Shown here: in pieces, positions 25,255 through 33,368 of the stretch
Layout: each line of letters begins with the position of its first letter
How positions within the stretch are numbered: position 1 is the first letter of the stretch
Source: DATMNI01 sp963817515
Lineage (GTDB): Bacteria; Acidobacteriota; Terriglobia; Bryobacterales; Bryobacteraceae
Assembly (NCBI GenBank): GCA_963817515.1
Contig: CAWFPJ010000039.1
Location: 310,001 to 374,000 of the forward strand
Length of the DNA: 64,000 bases
Direction of reading: 5' to 3'
The notes under the pieces: generated by a model
What the model saw: only the letters and a program-made list of their open reading frames with translations
Database searches by the model: none
Told to the model about the DNA's origin: nothing
Translations under genes and position numbers: made by a program

Positions 25255-26280
25255 ATGCTGCTTTTTGCCGCGGCGCTCCTGGCGCTTCACCTGCAACCCG
25301 TGTCACCGTCCGCTCCCAACCGCCAGCCGCAGCTTGCTTCTGGCAATGGCCAGGTGGCTCTGGTTTTCGGCAGCGGCGATTCCATCTGGTTCTCCGGCTC
25401 CGGCGATAACGGCCGAACCTGGACCCGACCCACCAAAGTTGCCGAATTGCCCAAGCTGTTGCTGGGCCGGCACCGCGGCCCTCGCGTTGTGATCAGCGGC
25501 AACGCCATGATTGTCAGCGCCATCGCCTCTGAGCCGGGCGATCTGTTGGTGTGGCGCTCCACCGATGGCGGCCGGTCGTGGTCCAGTCCCATCACGGTGA
25601 ATGACCAGCCGAAAGCCGCGCGCGAGGGCCTGCACGCCATGGCGGGCGATGCCGAAGGCCACCTGGCGGCAACGTGGCTGGATGACCGCACACCGAACGG
25701 CAAGCGCCTTTATGGGACGTTTTCGAATGATGCCGGCCGTACCTGGTCCAGGAATGCGGTGCTCTACCAATCGCCCGATGGCACCATCTGCCAGTGCTGC
25801 GCGCCGTCGCTGGCTGCGCTGGGCCGCGGCGAATTTGCCGCTATGTGGCGCAACGCCGTGGATGGATCTCGCGATATGTATACGCTGAGGCTGCGCGACG
25901 GCAAGGCCGCCGGATCGGCGGAGAAAGCCGGCGCAGGCACCTGGAAGCTGGATGCCTGCCCCATGGATGGCGGCGGAATAGCCGTGCAGAATGGCGGCAT
26001 CGCTACCGCGTGGCGCCGCGATCATGATGTCTACATCGCCGAACCCGGTAAGCCCGAAATCAAAGTAGGCACCGGGCAGGATGTGGCATTCGGCGCCAAC
26101 CGGCAAGGCTTCTACGCGCTGTGGTCCACTGCGGCCGGGATCGAAATGCACGCGCCGAACGCGGCCGCCCCAACGCATTTGTCCGATGTGGGCGCCTTCC
26201 CAGCGATCGTGACTCTGCCCGATGGCGGCATGCTGGCAGCCTGGGAAGAGAACGGCACGATTGCGACGGCGCGGTTTTGA
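25255..26280 (+). CDS. Exported sialidase-like beta-propeller protein
   Basis: 341 residues with a short signal peptide (MLLFAAALLALHLQ). Three Asp-box/BNR motifs are visible: SGDNGRTW (about 49), STDGGRSW (about 102) and SNDAGRTW (about 160), giving a six-bladed sialidase fold. Family-specific cysteines CQCCAPS (about 180) and CPMDGG (about 226) form a pattern seen in exported relatives. The Arg triad of true sialidases is not evident, so hydrolase activity is doubtful. No Shine-Dalgarno is seen; a TAAACT hexamer lies exactly six bases before the ATG, as in the leaderless candidates elsewhere in this window. Confidence 0.8.
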   Translation: MLLFAAALLALHLQPVSPSAPNRQPQLASGNGQVALVFGSGDSIWFSGSGDNGRTWTRPTKVAELPKLLLGRHRGPRVVISGNAMIVSAIASEPGDLLVWRSTDGGRSWSSPITVNDQPKAAREGLHAMAGDAEGHLAATWLDDRTPNGKRLYGTFSNDAGRTWSRNAVLYQSPDGTICQCCAPSLAALGRGEFAAMWRNAVDGSRDMYTLRLRDGKAAGSAEKAGAGTWKLDACPMDGGGIAVQNGGIATAWRRDHDVYIAEPGKPEIKVGTGQDVAFGANRQGFYALWSTAAGIEMHAPNAAAPTHLSDVGAFPAIVTLPDGGMLAAWEENGTIATARF

Positions 26281-26288
26281 GTGTGCGC

Positions 26289-27143
26289 TTAATAGCTAAG
26301 CTTAGATAGATAGCCAAAGCTCTGCCGCAGGCTTTCTACCGGATCTCCCGGCGTCTGGTCCTGCTCCACGAAGTAATGCGCCGCGCCCGCCGATGCGGCT
26401 GCCTTCAGCACTTTCGGCCACTCGATCACGCCGCTGCCCACTTCTTTGAATGCTGTGCGCGGAACCGATTCCTTGTACAACACTTCCGTCCCGCTGGCCT
26501 TGTCCTTGCAGTGCAGCAATGGAACGCGTCCGGAAAGCTTCTTGAGCATTTCTACAGGATCGTGGCCCGCCACGCTCACCCAGAAGGCGTCCATTTCGAT
26601 GCCCACCAGTTTCTTATCGGTGTGGTCCAGCATCACCTGGAACGGCGTGGTGCCCTCCATCGGCTCGAATTCGAAGGCGTGGTTGTGGTAGCAGAAGCGC
26701 AATCCCGCGGCGCGGCACTTCTCGCCGGCCATGTTCAGTTTCGCGGCCACGCCCTTGATAACGTCAAGCCCGCCGCGTTCCGCCGGCGGCAGGTACGGGA
26801 ACACGGCATAAGTGAATCCGCGCTGCTTCAACTGGTCCAGCGCCCGCGCCAGGTCATCCGGGTTACCCTTTGTGACCATGGTCGAATCCAGATGGATGCT
26901 GACCGGTTTTAAGCCCGAAGCCTCAATGGCAGGCCAGATTTTATCCAGGCCGGCGTAAGTGGCTTCCACCTCACGGTAGCCGATGTCATGAATGGCCTTG
27001 AGCGTCTCGGCGGGCTTTTGCGGAAGTACGCTGCGCACCGTATAGAGCTGCACGCCGATGGTCTGAAGTTGCTTGGCCGGCGCAACCGCGCCCAGCGCCG
27101 CGGCCAGGGAACTTGCCTGCAGAAACTCGCGTCTTGAGGTCAT
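26289..27143 (-). CDS. Sugar phosphate isomerase/epimerase-type TIM-barrel protein, exported (1)
   Basis: 284 residues, AP-endonuclease-2/xylose-isomerase-like barrel. Starting at 27143 gives the leader MTSRREFLQASSLAAALGAVA, twin-arginine type. Barrel features: GVQLYTVRSVL, the conserved FCYHNHAFEFEP (about 147), GIEMDAFWVSVAGHDP (metal-ligand Asp) and LLHCKDKA. Two further exported barrels of the same superfamily lie at 32405 and 50717, a typical expansion of such bacteria. The substrate (a hexose or inositol-like keto sugar) is not predictable. Convergent with the sialidase-like gene, 8 bases between stops. Confidence 0.88.
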   Translation of the reverse strand: MTSRREFLQASSLAAALGAVAPAKQLQTIGVQLYTVRSVLPQKPAETLKAIHDIGYREVEATYAGLDKIWPAIEASGLKPVSIHLDSTMVTKGNPDDLARALDQLKQRGFTYAVFPYLPPAERGGLDVIKGVAAKLNMAGEKCRAAGLRFCYHNHAFEFEPMEGTTPFQVMLDHTDKKLVGIEMDAFWVSVAGHDPVEMLKKLSGRVPLLHCKDKASGTEVLYKESVPRTAFKEVGSGVIEWPKVLKAAASAGAAHYFVEQDQTPGDPVESLRQSFGYLSKLSY

Positions 27144-27274
27144 CCCCACCATTATGCTCCCAAAGCGAATTCGGCTCCGATTGTCTCGCCAGGCCGCAAA
27201 GGCCGCAAAAAGGTGCGCTAAACTAATAGAAATAGCAATTTCCGTACCCGAAACGGCTGTTGCGATCTTTTCCC

Positions 27275-29149
27275 ATGACTACACCTTCTATCACCCGCGC
27301 TCTGGAATTTCGCGATCGATTGTCCCGCCGCGTAATGGTGGCCGACGGCGCCATGGGTACCATGCTCTACTCGCGCGGCGTGTTTATCAATCGCTGCTTC
27401 GATGAGCTCAATCTCTCTTCGCCCGACCTGGTCCGCCAGATTCATCAGGATTACGTCAAGGCCGGTGCTGAGATCCTCGAAACCAATACTTTCGGCGGCA
27501 CCCGCCCACGCCTTGCCGCTTTCGGTGTTGCCGAGAAACTGAAAGCCATCAACCTGGCCGGCGTGCGTCTGGCCCGTGAAGCCGCTGCCGGTAAGGACGG
27601 CGTGTTCGTAGCCGGAGCGGTGGGCCCGCTCGGTGTGCGCATTGAGCCCCTCGGTCCCACCTCATTCGCCGAGGCGCGCGCCGCTTTCCGCGAGCAGATC
27701 GATGCGCTTGTCGAAGCCGGCGTCGACCTGTTGATTTTCGAAACCTTCGGCAACCTGGATGAGCTCCGCGAAGGCGTCACCGCCGCGCGCGAGGCCGCGG
27801 GCAAAGACCTGGTCATAATCGCGCAGGTCACCATCGACGATTTCGGCCACCTTCCCGGCGGCACCGACACCGAAACCTTCACTCGTGAAATGGATTCCTG
27901 GCCAGTGGATGTGATCGGCCTGAATTGCTCGGTGGGCCCCAAGGCCACGCTCGAAACCGTGGAGCGCATGATGCAGTTTTCCTCCAAGCCCATCAGCGCC
28001 ATGCCCAACGCCGGGCTGCCTATGCGCGTGGAAGGCCGCAATATTTATCTCTGCTCGCCTGAGTACATGTCCCAGTACGCCCGCCGCCTGCTTTGGGCCG
28101 GCGTCAAAGTGGTGGGCGGATGCTGCGGCACTACGCCCGACCACATCAAACTCATCGTATCCGAAACGCGTTCGCTGCAGCCGTTGAAAAAAAAACTGGC
28201 GGTGACGGTGGAGGAACCCCGGGTGAAGGCGCAGGCCCTGGCGCCGGTTCCCATGGCGGAGAAGTCGAAGGTGGGGGCCAAGCTGGCCCAGGGTAAGTTC
28301 GTCTCGTTCGTCGAAATTCTTCCGCCCCGCGGTATCGATGCCACTCGCGAAATCGCCGGCGCCACCCTGTGCGCGCAGCACGGCATTGACGCCATCAACG
28401 TACCCGATGGGCCGCGCGCCAGCGCCCGTATGAGCGCGCAGGTCACCTGCCAGCTCATCCAGCGGGACGCCGGCATTGAAGCCGTCAACCACTTCTGCTG
28501 CCGCGACCGCAACATCCTCGGGATTCAATCTGAGCTGCTGGGTACCCATACCGTCGGCGTGCGCAACCTCATCTGTATCACCGGCGACCCGCCCCGCATG
28601 GGCGCCTACCCCGACGCCACCGCGGTCTTCGATGTAGATGCCATCGGGCTGGTCAACATCGTCAAGAACCTGAACCACGGCCTGGATATTGGCGGCAACC
28701 CCATGGGCTCGCAGACCGCGTTGCTGATCGGCGTGGGCGCCAACCCGGGTGCACTCAACATGGACGACGAGATCCGCCGGTTCGAATGGAAAGTGGAAGC
28801 CGGAGCGGAATACGTGGTCACGCAGCCGGTCTTCGATCTGGATCTTCTCGAAGCTTTTCTCAAACGCATCGAGCATGTCAAGATTCCGCTTGTCTGCGGC
28901 ATCTGGCCGCTTACCAGTTACCGCAACGCCGAGTTCATGGTCAATGAACTGCGAGTGCCGGTGCCCGAAGAGTTTATGGAGCGGATGCGCAAAGTGGACA
29001 ACGCCGAAATGGCCCGCGAAGAGGGCGTCGCCATAGGGCGCGAAATGGTGGCACGCGTCTGCAAAATGGTTCAGGGCGTGCAACTAAGCGCACCCTTCGG
29101 CCGTTACCAGATGGCTCTCGATGTTGCCGAAGCCATCGCCGACCGCTAA
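27275..29149 (+). CDS. Bifunctional homocysteine S-methyltransferase / methylenetetrahydrofolate reductase
   Basis: 624 residues, two fused enzymes. Residues about 1-300 form the homocysteine methyltransferase barrel with MVADGAMGTMLYSRG, the zinc ligand NCSVGP (Cys about 208) and VVGGCCGTTPDH (about 285), the other two zinc cysteines. A ~40-residue linker leads to the MetF-type barrel (about 340-620) with SFVEILPPRG, NVPDGPRASARMS, CICITGDPP-like FAD region and GANPGAL. Known relatives (YitJ type) make methionine precursors from 5,10-methylene-THF and transfer methyl groups to homocysteine. The ATG at 27275 is preferred to an upstream TTG at 27260. Confidence 0.93.
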   Translation: MTTPSITRALEFRDRLSRRVMVADGAMGTMLYSRGVFINRCFDELNLSSPDLVRQIHQDYVKAGAEILETNTFGGTRPRLAAFGVAEKLKAINLAGVRLAREAAAGKDGVFVAGAVGPLGVRIEPLGPTSFAEARAAFREQIDALVEAGVDLLIFETFGNLDELREGVTAAREAAGKDLVIIAQVTIDDFGHLPGGTDTETFTREMDSWPVDVIGLNCSVGPKATLETVERMMQFSSKPISAMPNAGLPMRVEGRNIYLCSPEYMSQYARRLLWAGVKVVGGCCGTTPDHIKLIVSETRSLQPLKKKLAVTVEEPRVKAQALAPVPMAEKSKVGAKLAQGKFVSFVEILPPRGIDATREIAGATLCAQHGIDAINVPDGPRASARMSAQVTCQLIQRDAGIEAVNHFCCRDRNILGIQSELLGTHTVGVRNLICITGDPPRMGAYPDATAVFDVDAIGLVNIVKNLNHGLDIGGNPMGSQTALLIGVGANPGALNMDDEIRRFEWKVEAGAEYVVTQPVFDLDLLEAFLKRIEHVKIPLVCGIWPLTSYRNAEFMVNELRVPVPEEFMERMRKVDNAEMAREEGVAIGREMVARVCKMVQGVQLSAPFGRYQMALDVAEAIADR

Positions 29150-29189
29150 GATCGAACAATAAGATTTCGGATCCATCCACCCGGACAAA

Positions 29190-29825
29190 ATGGCAACCGA
29201 CCTGGCTGAGATAAATGTCGAAGAGCCCCAGCCTGAGGTGCTGGAGCGGGCCGCCGCCACCGTGCGCCGCGGAAAAGTGGTGGCCATCCCCACCGACGCG
29301 CTCTACATGTTGGTCGCCGATCCCTTCAACCTGCGCGCCGTCGCCGGCGTCTTCAAGGCCAAGGGCCGTGAGCCGCACCGCTCGCTCCCCATCCTGCTCC
29401 GCGACACTATGATGGCCGAGGAACTGGCCAGCGAGTTGAACGATCGCTTCTTTTTGCTGGCCCGCCGCTTCTGGCCGGGTCCGCTGACCATCATCGTTCC
29501 GGCCTCCGCCAGGGTGCCGCTCAAAGTCACCGGCAACACCGGCCGCCTGGCGCTGCGCCACGCGCGCTCCAACATCGCCAACAAGCTGATCTCCATCCTC
29601 AACCAGCCCCTGATCTCCACCAGCGCCAACATTTCCGGCAGCCCCACCTGCCACAGCGCCATCGATGTCTTCGGCATGATGGATGGCCGCGTCGATCTGG
29701 TGCTCGATGGCGGCATTTGCGCGGGCCCTGGCGCCACCACAGTCGATATCACCGAACCCATGTGGCGCATTATCAAAACCGGCGCCGTGGAGGAAAGCGA
29801 AATCGCCGATTGTCTGCAGGGGTAG
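29190..29825 (+). CDS. tsaC: L-threonylcarbamoyladenylate synthase (Sua5/YciO/YrdC family)
   Basis: 211 residues. Makes threonylcarbamoyl-AMP from threonine, bicarbonate and ATP for the t6A modification of tRNA. YrdC-domain signatures are AVKRGKVVAIPTDALY-like start (KVVAIPTDALYMLVAD, about 30), KGREPHRSLPILL (about 70), RRFWPGPLTIIVPAS and the C-terminal PLISTSANISGSP. No C-terminal Sua5 extension, so it is the short form. Follows the methyltransferase gene by 40 bases and precedes crcB by 10, so an operon is likely. Confidence 0.92.
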   Translation: MATDLAEINVEEPQPEVLERAAATVRRGKVVAIPTDALYMLVADPFNLRAVAGVFKAKGREPHRSLPILLRDTMMAEELASELNDRFFLLARRFWPGPLTIIVPASARVPLKVTGNTGRLALRHARSNIANKLISILNQPLISTSANISGSPTCHSAIDVFGMMDGRVDLVLDGGICAGPGATTVDITEPMWRIIKTGAVEESEIADCLQG

Positions 29826-29835
29826 CGGCGGCGCC

Positions 29836-30204
29836 ATGAGATACCTCCTCATACTCCTCGGCGGCGGCGCCGGTTCGCTGGCCCGCTACCTTGCCGGCAG
29901 CGCCATTATGACCCGCTTTGCCCCGCGCTTCCCGCTTGGCACCATGGCCATCAACATCACCGGCTCTTTCCTTATCGGCCTGATCATGACGCTGTTTACC
30001 GAACGCCTTCCACTCCACGAATACTGGCGCCTGGCCCTGGTGGTGGGCTTTCTAGGCGGTTACACCACGTTCTCCGCCTTCGAATGGGAAACCTACTCCG
30101 CCATCCGTGAAGGCGCATTTTGGATTGGCCTCGGCAACGTGCTGGGCAGCGTCCTGTTCGGCTATTGCGCCGTCTGGCTGGGCGCCTATATCGCCCGCCG
30201 CTAA
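29836..30204 (+). CDS. crcB: Fluoride ion channel CrcB/FluC
   Basis: 122 residues, four membrane helices. Exports fluoride as an antiparallel dimer. The ATG at 29836 gives MRYLLILLGGGAGSLARYLAG, the family N-terminus; the frame is open further upstream through tsaC but not as coding sequence. Key features are the central NITGSFLIG (Asn of the Na+/F- path, about residue 44), and GFLGGYTTFSAFEWE (about 72), the phenylalanine-lined fluoride track. No fluoride riboswitch is apparent in the 10-base gap to tsaC, so expression is probably that of the operon. Confidence 0.94.
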   Translation: MRYLLILLGGGAGSLARYLAGSAIMTRFAPRFPLGTMAINITGSFLIGLIMTLFTERLPLHEYWRLALVVGFLGGYTTFSAFEWETYSAIREGAFWIGLGNVLGSVLFGYCAVWLGAYIARR

Positions 30205-30452
30205 ATTGGCATGACCGACCCGCGACCGTAAGGGAGCGGTTGCCTCCGTCTGCCGTGCCTCCGCTTCCTCTGCGTTCTCAGGGTTGTGACCTGTTTGCTT
30301 TTCTGTTTGCTTTTCCTCAGCGCCGGTCTCCGCGTCTCCGCGTCTCCGCGGTGAAGGCACGCCTCCCTCTTTGGTTCAGTCTCCACCCTGTTAGCAAGCG
30401 GTTTTCACGCAGATCCAAGGCTGTGCTAATCTGAACATCTACCTACTTACAG
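30205..30452. other. Intergenic region with stacked repeats
   Basis: 248 bases without a gene. 30219-30239 is a copy of dispersed repeat B. 30292-30315 is TGTTTGCTTTTC twice in tandem. 30326-30349 is GTCTCCGC three times in tandem, followed by GGTGAAGGCA; a related TGTCTCTGCGGTGA string occurs at 53872-53885. The trxB promoter must lie in the last ~80 bases. No Shine-Dalgarno is evident before the trxB ATG. Confidence 0.7.
30219..30239 (+). repeat. Dispersed repeat family B (copy 2)
   Basis: CCCGCGACCGTAAGGGAGCG plus one G, matching copy 1 (25187-25208) except for GTAAGG in place of GTCAGG and the first bases. Confidence 0.65.
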
Positions 30453-31376
30453 ATGCGAAATGTTGTGATCATCGGCTCCGGTTGCGCCGGAAACACCGCC
30501 GCCATTTACACCGCCCGCGCCAACCTGAAGCCCCTCGTGGTGACCGGGCACGAAGCCGGCGGCCAACTTTCCCTGACCACCCTGGTCGAAAATTTCCCCG
30601 GCTTTCCCGAGGGCATTCTCGGACCCGCTCTGGTCGACAATATGAAGCTCCAGGCGCAGAATTTCGGCGCCGAGTTCCTCCACGGTTCCGTCAACGACAC
30701 TGACTTCTCCACCCGTCCCTTCCGCCTCAATATCGATGGCGACTGGATGGAAGCCCTTACCGTGATCGTCGCATCGGGCGCCTCCGCGCGCTGGCTGGGT
30801 CTTCCCTCGGAGCAGAAGCTGATCGGCCACGGTGTGAGTTCATGCGCCACCTGTGATGGCTTTTTCTATCGCGGCAAAAAGATTATGGTCATCGGCGGCG
30901 GAGATTCCGCCATGGAAGAGGCCAACTTCCTTTCGCGCTTCGGCAGCGAAGTAACGCTGGTGCACCGCCGCGAAGAGTTCCGCGCCTCCAAGATCATGCT
31001 CGACCGTGCTCGCCACAACCCCAAAGTCAACTTCCTGCTCAACACCACGGTCGAAGAGGTCCACGACGTTTCTCAGAAGCTCGTCACCAGCGTGCGCCTG
31101 CGCAACGTCAAGACCAATGAAGTTTGGAATCAGGACGTCGACGGTTTCTTCCTCGCCATTGGCCACATTCCCAACACCAAGGTCTTCAAGGGCCAGCTTG
31201 AAACCGATCCCGACGGTTACATCCTATCGAAAGGCGGCGCCCGCACCAACATCGCCGGTGTTTTTCACGCCGGTGACGTGCAGGACCGGACTTACCGCCA
31301 GGCCATCACCGCCGCCGGCTCAGGCTGTATGGCGGCCATTGAAGTCGAACGATTCTTAGAAGCGGAAGGACATTAA
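30453..31376 (+). CDS. trxB: Thioredoxin-disulfide reductase
   Basis: 307 residues, low-molecular-weight flavoprotein type. Reduces thioredoxin with NADPH. FAD motif IIGSGCAGNTAA at about 7, redox pair Cys131-Ala-Thr-Cys134 (SSCATCDGFF), NADPH motif VIGGGDSAMEEA at about 147, HRREEFRAS for the 2'-phosphate, and the C-terminal FAD segment GVFHAGDVQDRTYRQA. Followed eight bases later by ridA on the same strand. Confidence 0.95.
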   Translation: MRNVVIIGSGCAGNTAAIYTARANLKPLVVTGHEAGGQLSLTTLVENFPGFPEGILGPALVDNMKLQAQNFGAEFLHGSVNDTDFSTRPFRLNIDGDWMEALTVIVASGASARWLGLPSEQKLIGHGVSSCATCDGFFYRGKKIMVIGGGDSAMEEANFLSRFGSEVTLVHRREEFRASKIMLDRARHNPKVNFLLNTTVEEVHDVSQKLVTSVRLRNVKTNEVWNQDVDGFFLAIGHIPNTKVFKGQLETDPDGYILSKGGARTNIAGVFHAGDVQDRTYRQAITAAGSGCMAAIEVERFLEAEGH

Positions 31377-31384
31377 AAACGACT

Positions 31385-31747
31385 ATGATCGAGCGTATCA
31401 GTTTGCCCGGAGCCCCACCCCCGCGCGCCCCGTATTCCCCCGCCGTCCGCGCCGGCGATTTCATCTATGTTTCCGGGCAGGTTCCTCCCGAAACCGGCGA
31501 CATCGCCCACGAAACCCGCCAGGTTTTGACCAACATCCAGAAGCTTCTGGCCCATTGCGGTGCCACCATGGCCGACGTGGTGAAATGCCAGGTTTTTCTG
31601 GGCCAGGCTAGCGACTTCGCCGCCATGAACGCGGTTTACGCCACCTTCTTCGGCGACGACAAACCGACCCGCACCACCGTTGTAGCCGGTTTCATGCTTC
31701 CCAATATCAAAATCGAAATCGACGCCATCGCCTACAAACCTAAATAA
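31385..31747 (+). CDS. ridA: RidA family protein (reactive enamine/imine deaminase)
   Basis: 120 residues of the YjgF/YER057c/UK114 family. Known members hydrolyse reactive enamines/imines released by PLP enzymes. Signatures: PYSPAVRAGDFIYVSGQVP, DVVKCQVFLGQASDFAAMN and the catalytic Arg in RTTVVAGFMLPNIKIEIDAIA (read in two parts). Normal length. In an apparent operon with trxB and ended by a hairpin at 31761-31797. Confidence 0.93.
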   Translation: MIERISLPGAPPPRAPYSPAVRAGDFIYVSGQVPPETGDIAHETRQVLTNIQKLLAHCGATMADVVKCQVFLGQASDFAAMNAVYATFFGDDKPTRTTVVAGFMLPNIKIEIDAIAYKPK

Positions 31748-31760
31748 TCCAGTTGTTTAG

Positions 31761-31797
31761 AAGCGTTTCGTGTGACGTTGCACGCTGAAACGCTTTT
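31761..31797 (+). terminator. Rho-independent terminator after ridA
   Basis: AAGCGTTTC (31761-31769) pairs with GAAACGCTT (31787-31795), with an inner CGTG/CACG pairing, and TTTT follows. Confidence 0.8.
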
Positions 31798-31814
31798 GTT
31801 AACCAAAGACAGTC

Positions 31815-31843
31815 TCGACACGGGCAAGGCAAAGTCCTAGTAT
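31815..31843 (+). promoter_or_regulatory. Promoter for a leaderless transcript (first 65-residue membrane protein gene)
   Basis: TCGACA (31815-31820) and TAGTAT (31838-31843) are spaced 17 bases. The ATG starts at 31850, six bases beyond the -10 box, so transcription would begin at or next to the A of ATG. No Shine-Dalgarno exists. The block GACAC-GGCA and AAAGTCCTAGTATT is repeated before the paralogous gene. Confidence 0.65.
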
Positions 31844-31849
31844 TCCTAC

Positions 31850-32047
31850 ATGGCTACCATGCCCGTGACCCGCCGAAGTACCAGTATTAAGGAGTTTGGT
31901 GCTCGTTTTGTTGGCGACGATCTCTCGGAGTTCGTAGAGTCGCCCGAGACTCGAAACCGTAGCTCGCGCGGATTGGTTACCGGCGTATTGCTGGGAGCCG
32001 GCCTCTGGGGCGCCATTCTAGTCTCATTTGGCGTCATTAAGTTATAG
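31850..32047 (+). CDS. Small membrane protein, tandem paralogue A
   Basis: 65 residues, no known family. The N-terminal 30 residues are polar and charged (TSIKEFGARFVGDDLSEFVE); the C-terminal 35 hold a basic TRNRSSRG segment and one glycine-rich membrane helix (GLVTGVLLGAGLWGAILVSF) ending in VIKL. The last 35 residues match the next gene at 25 positions, whereas the N-termini differ. By the positive-inside tendency the N-terminus should be cytoplasmic with almost no periplasmic part. Evidence for reality: the paralogue, conservation of the C-terminus at protein level and a conserved promoter block. Confidence 0.72.
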   Translation: MATMPVTRRSTSIKEFGARFVGDDLSEFVESPETRNRSSRGLVTGVLLGAGLWGAILVSFGVIKL

Positions 32048-32148
32048 ATTCTAAGCCACATAATGGTGCTGGCTTGACCGTCGCTATTCAACACCTGCCT
32101 TTAGTGTGATTCTTCACCCCACTGCACCAGGACAGGTCTAGTTGCGTA

Positions 32149-32177
32149 CAGACACCGGCAATCGAAAGTCCTAGTAT
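32149..32177 (+). promoter_or_regulatory. Promoter for a leaderless transcript (second 65-residue membrane protein gene)
   Basis: CAGACA (32149-32154), 17-base spacer, TAGTAT (32172-32177), six bases, then ATG at 32184. Same geometry and the same AAAGTCCTAGTATT block as the promoter at 31815-31843. No Shine-Dalgarno. Confidence 0.6.
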
Positions 32178-32183
32178 TAGTTC

Positions 32184-32381
32184 ATGGTCTCCCGTACCAT
32201 GTCCATTCCAGCCGGAAACCCCGGCATCCGGCAACACGCCGTTCACTTCCTGGTTCGTGCGCAGTTTCGAGAAGCGCCTCAGACTCGAAACCGTGCCGTG
32301 CGCGGGGTGATTACCGGCGCCTTGCTGGGAGCGGGGCTTTGGAGTGCCATTCTGGTTTCATTCGGCATCATCAAGTTCTAG
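32184..32381 (+). CDS. Small membrane protein, tandem paralogue B
   Basis: 65 residues, paralogue of the previous gene. The C-terminus has TRNRAVRG then the helix VITGALLGAGLWSAILVSFG and ends IIKF. The N-terminal half (SRTMSIPAGNPGIRQHAVHFLVRA, in parts) is unrelated to that of paralogue A. The pair looks like a duplication of a helix-plus-promoter module with divergent cytoplasmic heads. A role as a small regulator or subunit of a membrane complex is possible, but nothing nearby identifies a partner. Converges on the isomerase gene with 23 bases between stops. Confidence 0.7.
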   Translation: MVSRTMSIPAGNPGIRQHAVHFLVRAQFREAPQTRNRAVRGVITGALLGAGLWSAILVSFGIIKF

Positions 32382-32404
32382 ATTGCAGCCGGGCAGCGGT
32401 TCTC

Positions 32405-33328
32405 CTACGCAACGCCGGCCTTCCGCATCACCGCCAGTGTTGCAGCCAAGCCCAGCCGTGCGCCTTCCTCCGGTGCCATCTCCTTCGGAATTCGACCTAG
32501 CGGCTCGGGGCTGACGCCGTCCTGATAGCCGATTTTCTGCAGCGCCTGCAGGAACCCCGTCAAATTGATGACGCCCTCGCCCGGCAGCACGCGCTGGTTG
32601 TCCCTCACTTGCTCGGGCTCCAGCTTCACGCAATCCGACAAATGCACATGAAAAATCCGCGCTTTTCCCGCCGCCAGAATGTCCGCCGTGGTTGCCCCCG
32701 CGTGGTACCAGTGCCACACATCCAGCAGCAGCCCGATATTCGGCCCGCAGTCCTTGGCGAACTCCAGAGCCTCGTCCATGCGCCAGATGAATTCGTGCGG
32801 TTGGCCCGTGCGGAAATGCAGCGGACCCAGAAACTCCAGCGCCAGACGCACCTTCGAACGCTGCAGAATCTCCGCCACCGCGGTCAGGCGATCCTTTAGG
32901 ATCTTCCGCAGTTCCGTCTTGGGCGTCTGGCTGGCCGGCGGCAGAATGCCCAGCATGGTCGGGCAGTGGATCGTGTCCGAGAACCGGGCCGCCGCGTCCA
33001 GCGTTTTCAGTCCGGTCTGAAACGCTTCCTCGTCGCGGCTGAACGGTACCGGAAGCCCGGCGTTCGACGCTTTGATTTTCAATTCGTCGAAAAGCGTCCG
33101 CGTGGCATCCTGGCCCTCTTTCATGGCAGCGCTCAGGTTCACGTCCACACCGCCGAATCCGGTACGCGCCGCCAGCCGCGCGAATTCCGGCCACCCCGGT
33201 TTTCCGCCCGTCAGCGACCCATTCAACGACACATACATGCCGGTTTCCGCGCCGGGCATCTGCGCCGCACATCCCAGCGCCGCGGCGGTCTTAACGAACT
33301 CTCTGCGGTTCACGTCCCTGTTATACAT
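32405..33328 (-). CDS. Sugar phosphate isomerase/epimerase-type TIM-barrel protein, exported (2)
   Basis: 307 residues. The leader VNRREFVKTAAALGCAAQ is twin-arginine type; a GTG five codons in (33313) is an alternative start that begins exactly at it. Barrel features include GFGGVDVNLSAAM, ALEFLGPLHFRTGQ, the metal-site stretch GLLLDVWHWYHAGAT (about 197) and FHVHLSDCVKLEPEQVRDNQRVLPGEG in parts. Substrate unknown. Divergent from the S9 peptidase gene, 40 bases between starts. Confidence 0.87.
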   Translation of the reverse strand: MYNRDVNRREFVKTAAALGCAAQMPGAETGMYVSLNGSLTGGKPGWPEFARLAARTGFGGVDVNLSAAMKEGQDATRTLFDELKIKASNAGLPVPFSRDEEAFQTGLKTLDAAARFSDTIHCPTMLGILPPASQTPKTELRKILKDRLTAVAEILQRSKVRLALEFLGPLHFRTGQPHEFIWRMDEALEFAKDCGPNIGLLLDVWHWYHAGATTADILAAGKARIFHVHLSDCVKLEPEQVRDNQRVLPGEGVINLTGFLQALQKIGYQDGVSPEPLGRIPKEMAPEEGARLGLAATLAVMRKAGVA

Positions 33329-33368
33329 CTTTCCGGAGTCAATGGCGACCGGCTACAATCGTCATTGT

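Noticed and set aside
27662..29083. 473-codon minus-strand ORF
   Set aside because: Antisense to the methyltransferase/reductase fusion, His/Asp-rich shadow without family motifs.
29826..29835. Fluoride riboswitch before crcB
   Set aside because: Only 10 bases separate tsaC and crcB, too few for the aptamer.
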